From positions 97,779,067 to 97,843,066 of the forward strand of contig NC_092879.1 in the NCBI RefSeq assembly GCF_028372415.1: a stretch of 64,000 bases of DNA, read 5' to 3'. Numbering within the stretch: position 1 is the first letter of the stretch; every line of letters begins with the position of its first letter. This document shows positions 1-10,400 of this stretch, piece by piece. The notes under the pieces are model-generated. The model had not been told where the DNA came from and searched no databases. It worked only from the letters and a program-made list of their open reading frames with translations. A program made the translations under genes and the position numbers. Source of the stretch: Notamacropus eugenii. Lineage: Eukaryota > Chordata > Mammalia > Diprotodontia > Macropodidae.

Positions 1-245
1 ATACCCTGAATGTCATTAAAATGGACATACCCTTTGACCCAGTGATGCCACTATTGGGCTTATACCCCCAAAGATAAAAGAAACAGGAAAAGAATCTACA
101 TGTACCAAAGTATTTGTAGGAGAACTGGACACTAAGGGGAGGGTCATCCATTGCAGGGGAGCTGAACAACTTTTGGTATACAAATATAATGAAATACTAC
201 TGTCCCATAAGAATATGAAGGGTTTCAATGACAGCCTCTGAAGTC
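1..245 (+). mobile_element. L1 LINE 3'-end fragment
   Basis: The stretch matches the conserved block near the mammalian L1 3' end: 'cctttgacccagtgatgcc', then a 'gggcttatacccccaaag' segment and 'ggaaatactac'-like wording. The same block recurs at 18040-18520 and 9180-9420. It is diverged and cut by the window edge. Confidence 0.75.
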
Positions 246-287
246 CCTTTGAACTCTAGATCAATGAATCTATGACATAATGGTATA

Positions 288-455
288 GTTAGAAAACCTG
301 AAAGAACTGGCAAAAGATGTAATTGGGATAATTAATAGTTACAACAAAGTGGCAGGATACAAAAAAAATCACATATCTCCCCCCAACCTGAAGCATTTCC
401 ATACAATAATAACAAAAACCAGGCAGAAATTCCATTCCAAATAAATACAAAATCT
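288..455 (+). mobile_element. L1 LINE ORF2-derived fragment
   Basis: A short A-rich stretch ('caaagtggcaggatacaaa' followed by 'agcatttccatacaataat' and 'gaaattccattc') resembles an internal part of L1 ORF2. It lies just after a 3'-end piece, so the two are not in consensus order and represent separate or rearranged insertions. Confidence 0.55.
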
Positions 456-464
456 GTTTAATAT

Positions 465-560
465 AGCTAATAATAGCTAACATTTGTACAGCATTACTAG
501 GTGCCAGGCACTATATCAAATGCTTTGGGTTAGGCGAACAGGCATGATAACTAAGAATAA
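465..560 (-). mobile_element. MIR-like SINE fragment
   Basis: 'agctaacatttgtacagc' and 'aggtgccaggcactatatc' are the antisense end of a MIR-type element. Only about 95 bp remains. Confidence 0.45.
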
Positions 561-601
561 GAAACTGTAAATAGTCATGGAGGCCAGACTAGGGCTCTGG
601 T

Positions 602-700
602 AGGGTGTGCGTGTGCACATATATGTGCGCATGTATGTGCATGTGTGCATGCATATGTGTGTGCATGTATGTGTGGTGCATGTATGTGTGTTCATGGATT
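602..700. repeat. TG/CATG-rich simple repeat
   Basis: Alternating purine-pyrimidine DNA (TG, CATG, TATG units), strongly interrupted. Short ORFs on both strands here are repeat artefacts. Confidence 0.85.
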
Positions 701-902
701 GAGAGTTCCATAATAATCAACCATATGATGGAACAGACCAATCCTTCCAGTCTTCTCAAAGAGAATAAGAAGGCAATAGAGGCACTTTCCTCACCCTGAT
801 TGGACCAGAGTTGGAAGGACATTGACAGGTGGAACATGTCCAGAAAATCGAGCTCAAAGTGACCATCATATCATAGAACTAGAGCTGCAAGTGCACATAT
901 GG

Positions 903-908
903 GTGTGT

Positions 909-943
<35 letters not shown>
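903..943. repeat. (GT)n microsatellite
   Basis: About 20 GT units with one CT interruption near the left end. Nothing else is recognised in 700-1090. Confidence 0.95.
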
Positions 944-946
<3 letters not shown>

Positions 947-1099
947 AATTCAATTAGGGGGAGAAATGAGCTTTAGGTGGTCTCAACACACAAATTACCA
1001 TGATACAAGGACTTGCATGTCATTCCCAAAGGTCAGAAGGGAAGTTGGAGGGATGAGGATAGAGTTCCTTTTTACTGCCAAAGAACAGTCACAAAGGCT

Positions 1100-2006
1100 C
1101 AAGATCAGCCTAGAGGAAGGTCTGTAGTGAAATGCCCCAGGGCTCTGTCTTTGGCCCTGTGCAGTTCAAAATTTTTTTAATGAAAGATTGAAATAAAGGC
1201 ATAGATAGTATGTTGGTCACATGTGCAGAAGCTCCATATGAATCAACCAGGTGATGGACTGGGCAAAAACATGAATGAATCCTTTCATAGGCTGTATGAA
1301 GAGGAGCAGCTTCCTAACCAACCTCTGGTCAGCCCACCTTCGGAGTATCGGGCTGAATTCTTGGATGCACATTTTCAGAAAGACATTAACCTACTGGAGC
1401 ACATCTTAAGAGATCAGAGGGACATATTTATTGCTGAAAGAAATCCCTGTATAGCAGACCTAGAGATGGAGAGAGTGTTCAAGCATGTGTCATCCAACCA
1501 CTCCTTTTAACTACAAAGAACTGACATCCCAAAGTTCAGCAAGGAGCAGAGGGAGGATTGAAACCCAGGTTTCTGACTCCCAAGCTACCACTCTAGGTGA
1601 CTCAGATGCAGAGAGATCTGGAAACAACATTTTCTGAGGATTATTAAAGGAACTGAGGAAGCGTACCCTACAGAAGAGAAGCCTAGATATGGACAAGGCG
1701 GCAGGGAAGGTGCATGATTTCTATCTTCATGTATTTGAAAGCTCCTCCTGGGCCTCAGCAGACAAATGGAACAAGGGGCAATGGGGCTAAATTACAAGAC
1801 AGATCAAATCTTGATGTCAGGACAAACTTCCCAACCATGAGAGCTTACTTATAGTGGAGGGGCTGCCTGGGAAGGGTTCTGGTAGTCCATGTCGCCACCC
1901 AGCAGAGCAGAGCTGCTGGAGAGGGAATTCTTGCTCACGAATAGGCTTGACTCAATGGTCCTGAAGTCCCCTGCAAAAATGAGACTCCAGGATTTTGTGA
2001 TGCCTA
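1100..2006 (+). mobile_element. L3/CR1-type LINE 3' half, with a SINE inside
   Basis: The left part matches the CR1-clade reverse transcriptase motif region ('gccccagggctctgtctt', then 'ggccctgtgcagttcaa'). Next comes the 'ggagtatcgggctgaattc'...'acattttcagaaagacatt' stretch typical of L3. The 3' end follows (about 1700-2006). A MIR-like antisense piece interrupts it at about 1500-1650. A 95-codon open frame at 1223-1510 falls inside the LINE-derived part and is not a host gene. Confidence 0.7.
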
Positions 2007-2014
2007 TTATCTGT

Positions 2015-2125
2015 ACACAGGGGCATGTACACACATAGGTGGGTACACATGGGCACGTGCACACATACATGTGTGCACACACACACACAAGCACGTACAC
2101 ACAGAGGTACACACATGTACTATTT
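2015..2125. repeat. CA-rich simple repeat
   Basis: Interrupted CA/CATG/CGTG repeat with runs of ACACACAC. It gives short spurious ORFs on both strands. Confidence 0.85.
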
Positions 2126-2514
2126 TCTCTCAGATTTTTCCTCCTTTCCTCTCTCTAGACTTCACTTTCTCTTTGTGTACAGGGATAGAGGTGGGTGGAG
2201 ACTAGATGATCTTAAAGGGTCTTTTGAGGATTAATTTTGCATTTTTGAAGGCAGCTCCAGTTGAGTACTGGACACCTCCAGCAACCTGGAAGCAAACCGA
2301 GGCTAATTCGGCCCCTAAGCCCTCCTGAGACCTTGCCAGTTAAAGACGGGAGGAAGGGCCAATCAGCACCCACTCCAGGCCTAATGCAAGGTGACCTTGA
2401 CAAAGGCAAGGAGGGGTTTCTACAGCGTTGCTGGACCACAAGATGGCGCCAGTGGCGCAGCTCACATCGAATCAAACAAAAGCTTTTCTCAGGCCAAGCT
2501 TTGGTGCTCATAGG
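2126..2514. other. Unassigned unique-looking sequence
   Basis: No gene or repeat is recognised. It contains 'caagatggcgccagtgg' at about 2440, which resembles the YY1 core (AAGATGGCGNC). One isolated match is not evidence of function. Confidence 0.4.
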
Positions 2515-2700
2515 ATCAGAGATGTAAATCTGGAAGAGACCTCACAAATCATCGGATTTTTCTAGGGGAGGAAACTGAGGTACATAGAGGGGAAGGAATT
2601 TGCCTAAGGTCACACAGGTAGTAAGCGGCTGATGTAGTATTCAAACCCAGGTGGGCCCGATTCCTTGTCCAACTCTGCTTACCATGCCATTTTCTGCTGC
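2515..2700 (-). mobile_element. MIR-family SINE (antisense)
   Basis: On the plus strand it reads 'gaggaaactgaggtacata', then 'ggtcacacaggtagtaag' and 'caaacccaggt'. This is the standard reverse of the MIR/CORE-SINE body. Confidence 0.75.
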
Positions 2701-2794
2701 CTCTGTTGAATAGACTCATAGGATATCAGGACCTCAGAGTCCATTACATTTGAATTCAATGTGCAGCAAAGGTTGGTAAGCTAAGGCCAAGAGA

Positions 2795-3100
2795 ATGGAA
2801 ACCATTTAGACTCATAGGATATTAGGGCCAGATGGGACTTGAGATCATTGAGTTCAAGTTTTATATGTAGCAGGGGGCAGGGGGCAACAGACATGGAAAA
2901 TGGAGGGACTGTGGAATACAGGATGTTAGGGCCGTTCAAGTTGATCTTTCCAGATCATCTGGTTAACCCCTTCTTCTATAGAAAGGGAAATTGAGACCCA
3001 GACTAAGGAAGGGATTTATCCAAGTTCATCTGGGAAGTCAGGGGTAGAGCCAGGTCTGGAACATAACCCTCTGGGCTCCTTGCCACTAATCCCATCTTTC
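2795..3100 (-). mobile_element. MIR-like SINE fragments (antisense)
   Basis: Two diverged pieces (about 2795-2870 and 2920-3100) carry the 'gggaaattgagacccag' and 'agagccaggtctggaac' wording of an antisense MIR. Nothing else is recognised to 3630. Confidence 0.55.
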
Positions 3101-3789
3101 CCAGCAAGAAGTCTCCATTTGGATCCTGGTTGCCTCCTATAGCTATCAGAAGAAAGGGTGCCAAGAAACATGACCTCAATCTCATAAGGGGAGAAATCAA
3201 AGTGTGGAGAAGGGAAAGAGAGGAGACTTCTAAAATGGACACTGTTATTAGATGGGGTAGGGCTTTTGCTTCCCTGGAAGTGTTCCTGGAATAGTTTGGG
3301 TGTGGGCTACCCAAAGAATGGGGAATAGAGCCTGTTCCTTGGATGGGAAGGATATTGACAAGTTAGAGATCCTCCAGGATCCATGGCTGAAGGAACAAAG
3401 AATGTTTTCTATGAGGAGAAGAGAAACCAGTGCCAGGATGCAAGGGCCATCTCCAAGCATTTGGAGGCCTGTCTTATGGAAGAGACTAGCCTTCTTGTTT
3501 GGGCCCTCAGAGGGCAGAGGTAGGGGCAGCCGGAGGTGGGCAGCATGGAGACTGAAGATACAAACTTCCTACCAATGACTCATCTAACAATGGGATGAGC
3601 CACCATGGGAGGGGGCAGGCCAGAGGTGTTCACCCAAAGACTGGAGGCCCAATTGTTGGGGATTCTTGGGTGACTTCAGGTTAGACTAGATGGCTGCTGA
3701 GGTCTCCTCCAATTCTGAGATTCTGCAAACTTCTCAATAAGCCAATGACTTCATGAAAAACACAGGTCCATACCACCCAAAGCACTCAC
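3101..3789. other. Unassigned sequence with a short LINE/SINE tail remnant
   Basis: Mostly unrecognised. About 3660-3730 ends with 'gactagatggctgctgagg' followed by 'tctgagattctg', a tail shared by L3 and MIR3-type elements. Confidence 0.4.
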
Positions 3790-3794
3790 AAAGT

Positions 3795-4015
3795 GAGTAA
3801 AGTGTGCTGGTTTGGTGCCAGGAGAGATCTGGGTTCAGGCTCTATCTCAGGCGCTTCCTAGCTGTGTGACCAGGAGAATTTTCAAGCCTCCATTTCCTCA
3901 TCTGTAAAATGAAGGTAATAATGCTAGTATCACCCCTGTCCCAGAGTTGTGAGGAGATGACGTAGGCAAGGGGTTTGGGAAACTCATACATCTGTAGAAA
4001 TGACCAGCATTGCTG
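3795..4015 (+). mobile_element. MIR SINE
   Basis: The tRNA-derived half and core are readable: 'gagatctgggttcaggctc', 'cctagctgtgtgaccagg', 'cctcatctgtaaaatgaa' and a diverged 3' part with 'gttgtgaggagatgacg'. The copy is near full length but old. Confidence 0.85.
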
Positions 4016-5038
4016 CTTCTATAGAGAATAACAAGAGTGCTCATAGGTATGGTTTTCTACATTCATTTGGTCATCTGATTCCCTTACCATCTGACCAAGG
4101 GCAAACCTTGAGCATGCCAGACTAGTCACTTAAATGACTTGTTCAATATCCTTCAATACCCCGCTTTGGGGTCCGGCAGTGGGAAAGACTCTCGCATTAA
4201 TCACTCCTAGTGAGAATCAAAGAAGTGTGGCAGCCCATCAGCATCCCAGCATCCCACACCATAGGCACTAACTTGTTCATTGCTTGTATTTAGCTAGTCT
4301 CCAGCACTGCCTCTAGCAGTCTGAGATTATTAAGCTAAAATTTGTCTCCTTTCCCTTTTCCGGTACAGGCTAGGGTCTGGACCTGGGTGTCTCAGTCTCC
4401 CCTGAGAGAGCATCTTCACTGGCTCTTTCCCTTCCCCTTAAGGTAAGGGTCAATGGTAATACTCCTCCAGGGTAAAGTGTGACATCCAGGCCTAGCTGTA
4501 TAGAATAGCTATGGACATATTGAAACCATAAAAATGACACATTGATGATTGAAGTTCCAAATGTATATCTAGGAGCAATGGGAGGGACTGAAAAAACGGC
4601 CTCATGAAAGTAGCAGGAGGACTTTTCTGGAGACCAGGTCCTTTCCTTTCCTTGAAAGGAACTGCCCATACCTGGGAGGTCACAGGTCTTGCTCTATCCT
4701 CCTTGGATAGCCTGAAGTCATATTTAGCATTAAAAACAGGATTCAGAGAAGGTAGGCTCAGCAAAGTTATGCAAGATCAAGCTGTAACTCCTAGATTGGA
4801 TCGGAATCCATCAGAAGTACAGACTGTCTCTATAAGATGGTGCCTGTTCTCTCCACATGATCCCCAGCAACTCTGTAATCTTTTGTGCAACTAGCTATGT
4901 TATGTACAGAGGAAAGAAACAAAGGATTGCAAGGTGGAACCAGATTGTGAAGATAAGATAAAATAGAGAATATTTCTAAAATATCTGTACCATAGGAAAA
5001 CAGGGAGGACCAAATGAGATTTCTCTCAAAGATTTGGA
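4016..5038. other. Unassigned upstream sequence
   Basis: I see no gene, RNA or clear repeat in this 1-kb stretch. The open frames present on both strands (up to 99 codons) lack any recognisable similarity and look like chance. Confidence 0.4.
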
Positions 5039-5039
5039 T

Positions 5040-5472
5040 GGCAGAAAAGATGGCGTGCTTCTCAAATTGTCAGATACCCCAAAAGCAGGAGGCAGGGCTA
5101 ACATACGTTACACAACAGAACCAGGATCCCCAAACACCACAACAGGCTGAAAGGTTGGGCTAAATCCATTTAACAACATTCAATGGAGAGAAAGGCAAAG
5201 TCCAACATTTGGGTTCAAAATATTGACTTCATAAGATGGTAGAGGCATGGCTGGCAACAGTTCTTGTGAAAAGACACTGGGATTTTTAGTGGATTGAAAG
5301 CTCAATAGAAGTCTACAGTGTACTATGGTAGCCAAAAAAAGATAATATTATTTTAGTTCCTTTAAGAGAGGGATTGAAGCCTAGTTCAAGGCCTGGCTGG
5401 CACAGTTCTCACTTCAGTATACCAAGGAAGGCAATGAGTATCTTAGGCTCAGGACCAGCTCTCCCACCCTTT
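5040..5472 (+). mobile_element. L3/CR1-type LINE fragment
   Basis: The order matches the L3 region downstream of the reverse transcriptase core: 'ggcgtgcttctcaaattg', then 'ccaacatttgggttcaaaa', 'gaggcatggctggcaaca' and 'tttttagtggattgaaagc'. It is the same element family as 59400-59950. Confidence 0.75.
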
Positions 5473-5489
5473 GGGCACAATAAGAGCAC

Positions 5490-5605
5490 ATCTGGGTCCG
5501 GAAGCCCTGGGTTCAAGTTTGAGGTCTGGCATTTAGTTCCTGGGTGACCATGGACCTTCTCAAGGGCTTAGTTTTCTCCTCTGTTAAATAGGAGTGTTGG
5601 AGTAG
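5490..5605 (+). mobile_element. MIR-like SINE
   Basis: 'gccctgggttcaagtttg', a degenerate 'tgggtgaccatggacctt' and 'tagttttctcctctgttaa' follow the MIR head and core in plus orientation. Confidence 0.65.
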
Positions 5606-5609
5606 GTCC

Positions 5610-6780
5610 AATCCCAACCAAGAAGCATTTATTAAGCACTTATTGTGTGTGAGGCACCGAGATACAAAGAGAAAAAGAAAAATAGTATCTGCTATTAAGG
5701 TGCTTACATCGTGGGGGGGCAGTGTAGCGACTATACAGTCAGTTGGAAGAGACTTTAGAGGTGTTGTCCAACTTCTTCATTTTACAGAGAATGAAACTGA
5801 GCTTCAGAGAAGTAAAGTGACTTGCCCAACATCTCATAGCTAGCAAGTGTAAACCCAGGTCTCCTAACTCCAAGTCCAACACTTTTTCTACTATACCATG
5901 CTATCGCCTATGAGCTTTTGTGTTGGAGGAGCAAGTGAGCACTGATGCCTGGGAGACTCAGGAAAGACTTCCCATGGGAAGCAGCATCTGAACTGAGCCT
6001 TGAAAAAAAACAGGGATTCTAAGAGTTGGGGGGAAGAGGGAAGGCATTCTAGGTGTGGGGCACAACCATTGCAAAGGCATGAAAGTAAAAGATGGAATGG
6101 CATGTACAGAGAAATGTAAGTAGGGCAGTCTGGCTGGAATGTAGAGTGCATGATGGGAGGGAGGGAGGGAGGGAGGGAAGGAAGGAAGGAAGGAAGGAAG
6201 GAAGGAAGGAAGGAAGGAAGGAAGGAAGGAAGGAAGGAAGGAAGGAAGGAAAGAAGGAAGGAAGGAAGGAGGGAAAGAGAGAGGGAGGGAGGGAGAAAGA
6301 TAAAAGAAAGGAAAGGAGGGAAGAAGGAAGAAGGAAAGGAAAGAAGGAGGGAAGAAAAGGAAGGGAAGAAGGAAGATGGGAGGGAGGGAGGAAGAAAGAA
6401 AGAAAGGAAAGGAAAGGAAGGAAAAAGGGAGGGAGGGGAGGAGGGAGAGGGAAGGAAGGAAGGAACAAAGTTTAGCTGGAGGCAGACTGTGAAAGGCTTC
6501 AGATCCCAAAGGGAGGAGTTTGCATTTGATCCTAGAAGAGGGAGCCATTGAAGCTTCTTAGGGAGAGGAGTGACTCAGTCCCACTTGTACTCACGAAGAT
6601 GGTGTGGGAGCCAGTGTGGAGGGAGACTTGGGAAGCCAATTCCAGTTCAGTCAAGTTCAACTAAGAGGCTGTTGTAATTATCCAGGCAAGAGGTGGTAGG
6701 GGATGGGGGTCTGGGGAGTGGAAATAAGGGGCTGAGTGTTAGAGAAGCTGGAAGGGCAGAGAGAACTGGAAGTGGTCATT
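5610..6780 (-). mobile_element. L2 LINE 3' part (antisense), interrupted
   Basis: The antisense L2 3' end starts at 'agaagcatttattaagcac'. It continues as 'ggaaagacttcccatgg', 'gcaaaggcatgaaagtaa', 'gagccattgaagcttctta' and 'gaggctgttgtaattatcc'. A MIR-like antisense SINE lies inside at about 5725-5905, and a GGAA microsatellite has expanded within it at 6155-6470. Confidence 0.75.
6155..6470 (+). repeat. (GGAA)n polypurine microsatellite
   Basis: The plus strand is uninterrupted purine from 6155 to 6300: GGGA units, then about 20 GGAA units, then mixed AAGG/GGGA. It becomes impure purine-rich DNA to about 6470. Overlapping Lys/Glu/Gly/Arg-only and Leu/Pro/Ser-only ORFs of up to 196 codons are artefacts of the repeat. 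Confidence 0.95.
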
Positions 6781-6829
6781 GATTCAACAGCCTCGAAAGT
6801 TCATTTCAGGTCAAAATCTCTGATCCTGC

Positions 6830-6972
6830 GACCTAGGTTCTAGCACTTGCTTCATGTGTGATCTTGGACAACTTTCCTGCCCTCTTTGGGCTGCAGTTTC
6901 CTTGCTTATAAAATGAGGAGCTTGGGCCAGATGACCTCCAAGGGCCGTTCCATTTCTAAAGCCTGTGACGCA
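6830..6972 (+). mobile_element. MIR3-like SINE
   Basis: 'gatcttggacaactttcc', 'ctgcagtttccttgcttat' and 'gggccagatgacctccaag' follow the MIR3 layout, including its 'aggtccyttccagctct'-type end. Confidence 0.75.
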
Positions 6973-7439
6973 TTGCCCGCTGAGCTAGGACACGTTTAGC
7001 CCAGCTGAGAAAACCTACTCACCCTAGGGGCCAAGCCATCCAAACCATTCAGAGGCCTGGACTTTGGGGAAACTGCCCATATAAGCAAAGACAGGGAGGA
7101 AGGGGCTGCCACTCCCATCCTCAGGGCCCCTTCCTGTACTCACTGGGCAAATTCTGGCCATCCGGTCACTGGGCCAGAGCTCTCTGCACACTCACAACTT
7201 TCCCCAGCAGCTGGCAGCTCCTGAGATCCTGTCTGCTGGGGCTAGCCCACATTCAGCCCTGGGGATGCTGGCTCAGGTCCCTGGAAGCAAAGCAATCCTT
7301 GCCAGGCCTGGGCCTCAGTGGTCCAAGTTGCTGTTCTTGGCTTCCCTTTGCCTTCATGGGGGAGGCAGAACTGTTAGCTTCTCATTCCGGTCTGTAACAG
7401 AGGTGTACATTTATGTTTTGAGGGGGGGTGGGCTGTTCA
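6973..7439. other. Unassigned sequence
   Basis: G+C-richer, with no recognised repeat or gene. A 77-codon frame at 7265-7498 has no recognisable features. Confidence 0.4.
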
Positions 7440-7620
7440 GAATGTCCGAGCCAGAAGTAACCTTACAAAGCATCTGGTCCAATCTCCTCATTTTATAGAC
7501 TCAGGAAATCAAGGCTCAGGGAGGGGAAGGGAATTTGCTTAGGATTCCACGGGACACAGCCCAAACTCCAGCTTAGGTTCCCTACCTCAATAGATGGTGT
7601 TCTTGGCACCATGTAGTAGC
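7440..7620 (-). mobile_element. MIR3-like SINE (antisense)
   Basis: 'catctggtccaatctcctc', then 'gaaatcaaggctcaggg' and 'tgcttaggattccacgg', are diverged antisense MIR3 wording. Confidence 0.65.
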
Positions 7621-7864
7621 TGGGGAGTTGGGGCAGCCGTCTACACTCTACCTGTCAGAGCCCAGTCAGACTCCAGAACAGAAACTGACCTAGAAGAGAT
7701 CATAAAATCTAGTTCAGGCTCCCTCTTCAAGGGCCCAAACAAGCTTGTAATAAAGCAGAAGTTGCCCTGAGTGCTCAGTGACACCTTTGCTGAAAGTTCT
7801 CTTCTCTGCTTTTCTCTTTCTTGTTCCCTTCATCTGTTCCCACATCAACTGTCACCTCTACAAG

Positions 7865-7995
7865 GAATGATTGAAAAAACATTCATTGAGCACTTACTCT
7901 ACTCTAAGCCCTAAGCACTGAAGATATAACAGAAAAAAGGGAAACAACTCCTACCCTCAGGGGGCTCTTATCCTCATAAAGGGAGACAACACATG
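7865..7995 (-). mobile_element. L2 LINE 3' tail (antisense)
   Basis: 'acattcattgagcacttac', then 'aagccctaagcactgaag' and 'ctcagggggctcttatcc', are the antisense end of an L2 element. Confidence 0.65.
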
Positions 7996-7999
7996 TAGG

Positions 8000-8870
8000 G
8001 AAGCAGTGGGGGAAGGGAGATCTGGTCTGTGAAGTGACAGTGGTGCCAGAGGGAATTGATGGACATGTCTTTGCCAGCAGATCCCCCCAGGAACCTCATA
8101 GTATAGCTCTAACTTAGATAAAAAGTTCCCAGCTAGCATGCAAGCACTCAGGATGAAGAACTCAGGATGATGGGGAATATTGGTTTATGGGACAACCTTC
8201 ATTTCACCCCACAGAAAATGCAGAAAACATATCTACCAGTAGCCCATAAACAGTCAGCAGCCTTCTCCTCTCTCCAGTGACATCAACCTTCCTCTCAAGA
8301 CCCTATTCAGGTCTCCAGACTCAAAATACTGCCCTGTAATTGGCTTCTCGTTGAAAGGGAATGAACTTAGGGTCATCACAGGGGCAATTCCCCCTACTTC
8401 CCCCACACACACACTACACACATCATTATGGAAGTGAGTCCTGTTCTTGCCCCAGAATCCATGAAAACCTCTAGCCTTATGGTACAATATTAAGGGCTTC
8501 AATTCTCCAACCACAAGGAAAACAAAGTTGAGGTTTTCAAGAAAGGTAACCCCTTTCTTATTGAACTTGTGTCTGAATTCTAACTCATGGTAATAGTGGA
8601 GGACAATGGTGGAATCTTTTGCTCCCACCACCAACTTGTGATTCAGCCAGCTGTAAGGCCATGAGCAAGATCTTTTCCCCAAGAAGCTGGCATCACCCAA
8701 AATCTCCCTGTTCTCTTATTAAAAGTCTGGATTCCAGGAACTTCTTTCTCCTCAAGGGGCTGGTGTTGCCCAGAAACTTCTCACTTCTCTCTCTAGAAGG
8801 CATGATTATAGAACTCTCTAAAAAGATAAGGTGCTATAACCCAGGAAAGCCCTCTTCTCTTGATAGATGA
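8000..8870. other. Unassigned block with a 148-codon minus-strand ORF
   Basis: I do not recognise this sequence. The minus strand is open at 8254-8700 (148 codons from ATG). The predicted peptide has no signal peptide, clear domain or repeat, and no splice or promoter context. It may be chance, or an old repeat I cannot name. Confidence 0.3.
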
Positions 8871-8871
8871 C

Positions 8872-9886
8872 TTAGGACCCACAACTCTCCAAGAACTGAG
8901 TCAAATTTACAAGAATACAAGTCATTCCCCAATTGATAAATGGTCAAAGGATAATGAACGTACAGTTTTCAGAGGAAGAAATTAAAACTATCTATAGTCA
9001 TATAAAAATGCTCTAAATCACTATTGATTAGAGAAATGCAAATTGTAACAACTCAGAGGTACCACACACAGCTATCAGGTTGGCTAATATGGCAGAAAAG
9101 GAGAATGACAAATGCTGGAAGGGATGTGGGAAAATTAGGACTCTCATGCATTGTTGGTGGAATTGTGAGCTAATCCAACCATTCTAGAGAACAATTTGGA
9201 ACTATGCCCAAAGGGCTATAAAACTGTACATACATACCACTGCTAGGTCTGTTTCCCAGAGATCAAAGAAAAAGGACTTATATGTACAAAAATATTTGTA
9301 GCAACTCTTTTTCTGGTGGCAAAGAATTGGAAACTGAGGGAATGTCCATTAACTGGGGAATGGTTGAACAAGTTGAGGTATTTGATCGTGATGGAATACT
9401 ATTGTGCTTTCAGAAATGACGAGGAGGACACTTTCAGAAAAGCCTGTAAAGACTTACATGAACTGATGCAAAGTTAAGTGAGCCTCGCCAGAGGAGCATA
9501 CGCAGCAACAGCAACACTGTGTGATGATCAGCTGCGAATGACTTAACTGCTCTCAGCCATGTGATGATCCAAGGTAATTCCAAGGGGCTTGTGATGAAAA
9601 GTTCTACCGACCTCCGCAGGAAGAACGGACGGAGTCTGGATGTGCATCGAAGCCGACTTTTCAAAAGTTTTCTTTATTTTTCTTGGGGTTTTTCACTGCT
9701 TCCTTCTGTAACATAGCTAATAGAGAAATATGTTTTGCATGACTGCACATGTATAATCTCTATTAAACGGCTCGCCTTCTCAAGGAGGGGAGAAGGGAAG
9801 GAGGGAGGGAGAAAATTTGGAAAAAGTTTAAAACAGAACAAATGTAAAAATTGCTTTTACATGTAATTGGAAAAATAAAATATTCG
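8872..9886 (+). mobile_element. L1 LINE 3' end, 5'-truncated
   Basis: A continuous L1 3' segment: 'cattccccaattgataaat', 'ttgattagagaaatgcaaa', 'gaccattgttggtgg'-like wording, 'gaacaatttggaactatgc' and 'ggaatactattgtgctttc'. A G-rich 3' UTR ('ggagggagggagaaaattt') follows, and it ends after the AATAAA at about 9875. Several CpGs survive in the 3' part, so it is probably younger than the 18-kb copy. Confidence 0.85.
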
Positions 9887-9889
9887 AAA

Positions 9890-10090
9890 TATTAAAAGAA
9901 CCAACGCGACGGACAGCCTTGGTCGTCCCTACTAGTTCCCGGCTCTGGCTGTACTCCTTCTACGCCACTGTTACACTAGTATGATCGCTCTCTGATACAA
10001 TCTTACTCGTGAAGTCCTCTCGAGTGTTTTCCCTCCAATCGTCAAATTTCTTGCCGACAAAGTCTTTGCCCATCTTTGCTTTCTTCTACT
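9890..10090. other. CpG-rich unexplained block
   Basis: About 11 CpGs occur in roughly 165 bp (9901-10066), whereas the surrounding DNA is strongly CpG-depleted. The minus strand carries a short open frame, 9963-10073, whose codons look protein-like (it begins MGKDFVGKKFDDW). I recognise neither the DNA nor the peptide. It follows directly on the L1 3' end. Confidence 0.4.
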
Positions 10091-10234
10091 TGAATAGGAG
10101 CCCTGGTTCCTGCCTCAGGCTTGATCAATAGTTGAGAGGGGCATTGTGAAAAATGCAATGTGCCACCACCTCAGCAACATCTGTTCTGTGGTGCAGGCAA
10201 AGCGTCTTCTTTTCAAGCAGGATATCACCAAGTT

Positions 10235-10400
10235 TGGACTCCCTACACTTTTTAAAATATTTTGATCTCTATGGTTCAGTCTAATTGGCCTCCTTTGTAA
10301 TCATAGATATTTTTCTCCACGTTTAAGCACCTTCATCTGAGAAAGGCTCCATAGGTTGCTTCCCTAGCAAAACCAAGGGGACCAGGACACTGAAAAGGAA
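10235..10400. mobile_element. Probable DNA-transposon remnant
   Basis: 'tctaattggcctcctttgt', 'aatcatagatatttttctc' and 'ctgagaaaggctccatagg' resemble a common mammalian non-autonomous DNA element whose end reads 'ggggtccatggcac'. The family is not certain from memory, and no terminal repeats or target duplication can be read. Confidence 0.4.

Noticed and set aside
1223-1510. 95-codon ORF that looked like a small gene
   Set aside because: The DNA aligns phrase by phrase with the L3/CR1 3' region ('ggagtatcgggctgaattc', 'acattttcagaaagacatt'), and the frame opens with GTG rather than ATG. It is LINE-derived.
2440-2460. YY1-like site (AAGATGGCGCC) as a promoter
   Set aside because: It is a single isolated motif with no exon, CpG island or transcript feature near it. 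A partial match also occurs at about 42655.
5958-6551. Overlapping ORFs up to 196 codons over the GGAA repeat
   Set aside because: Their composition is purely that of a four-base repeat in different frames.
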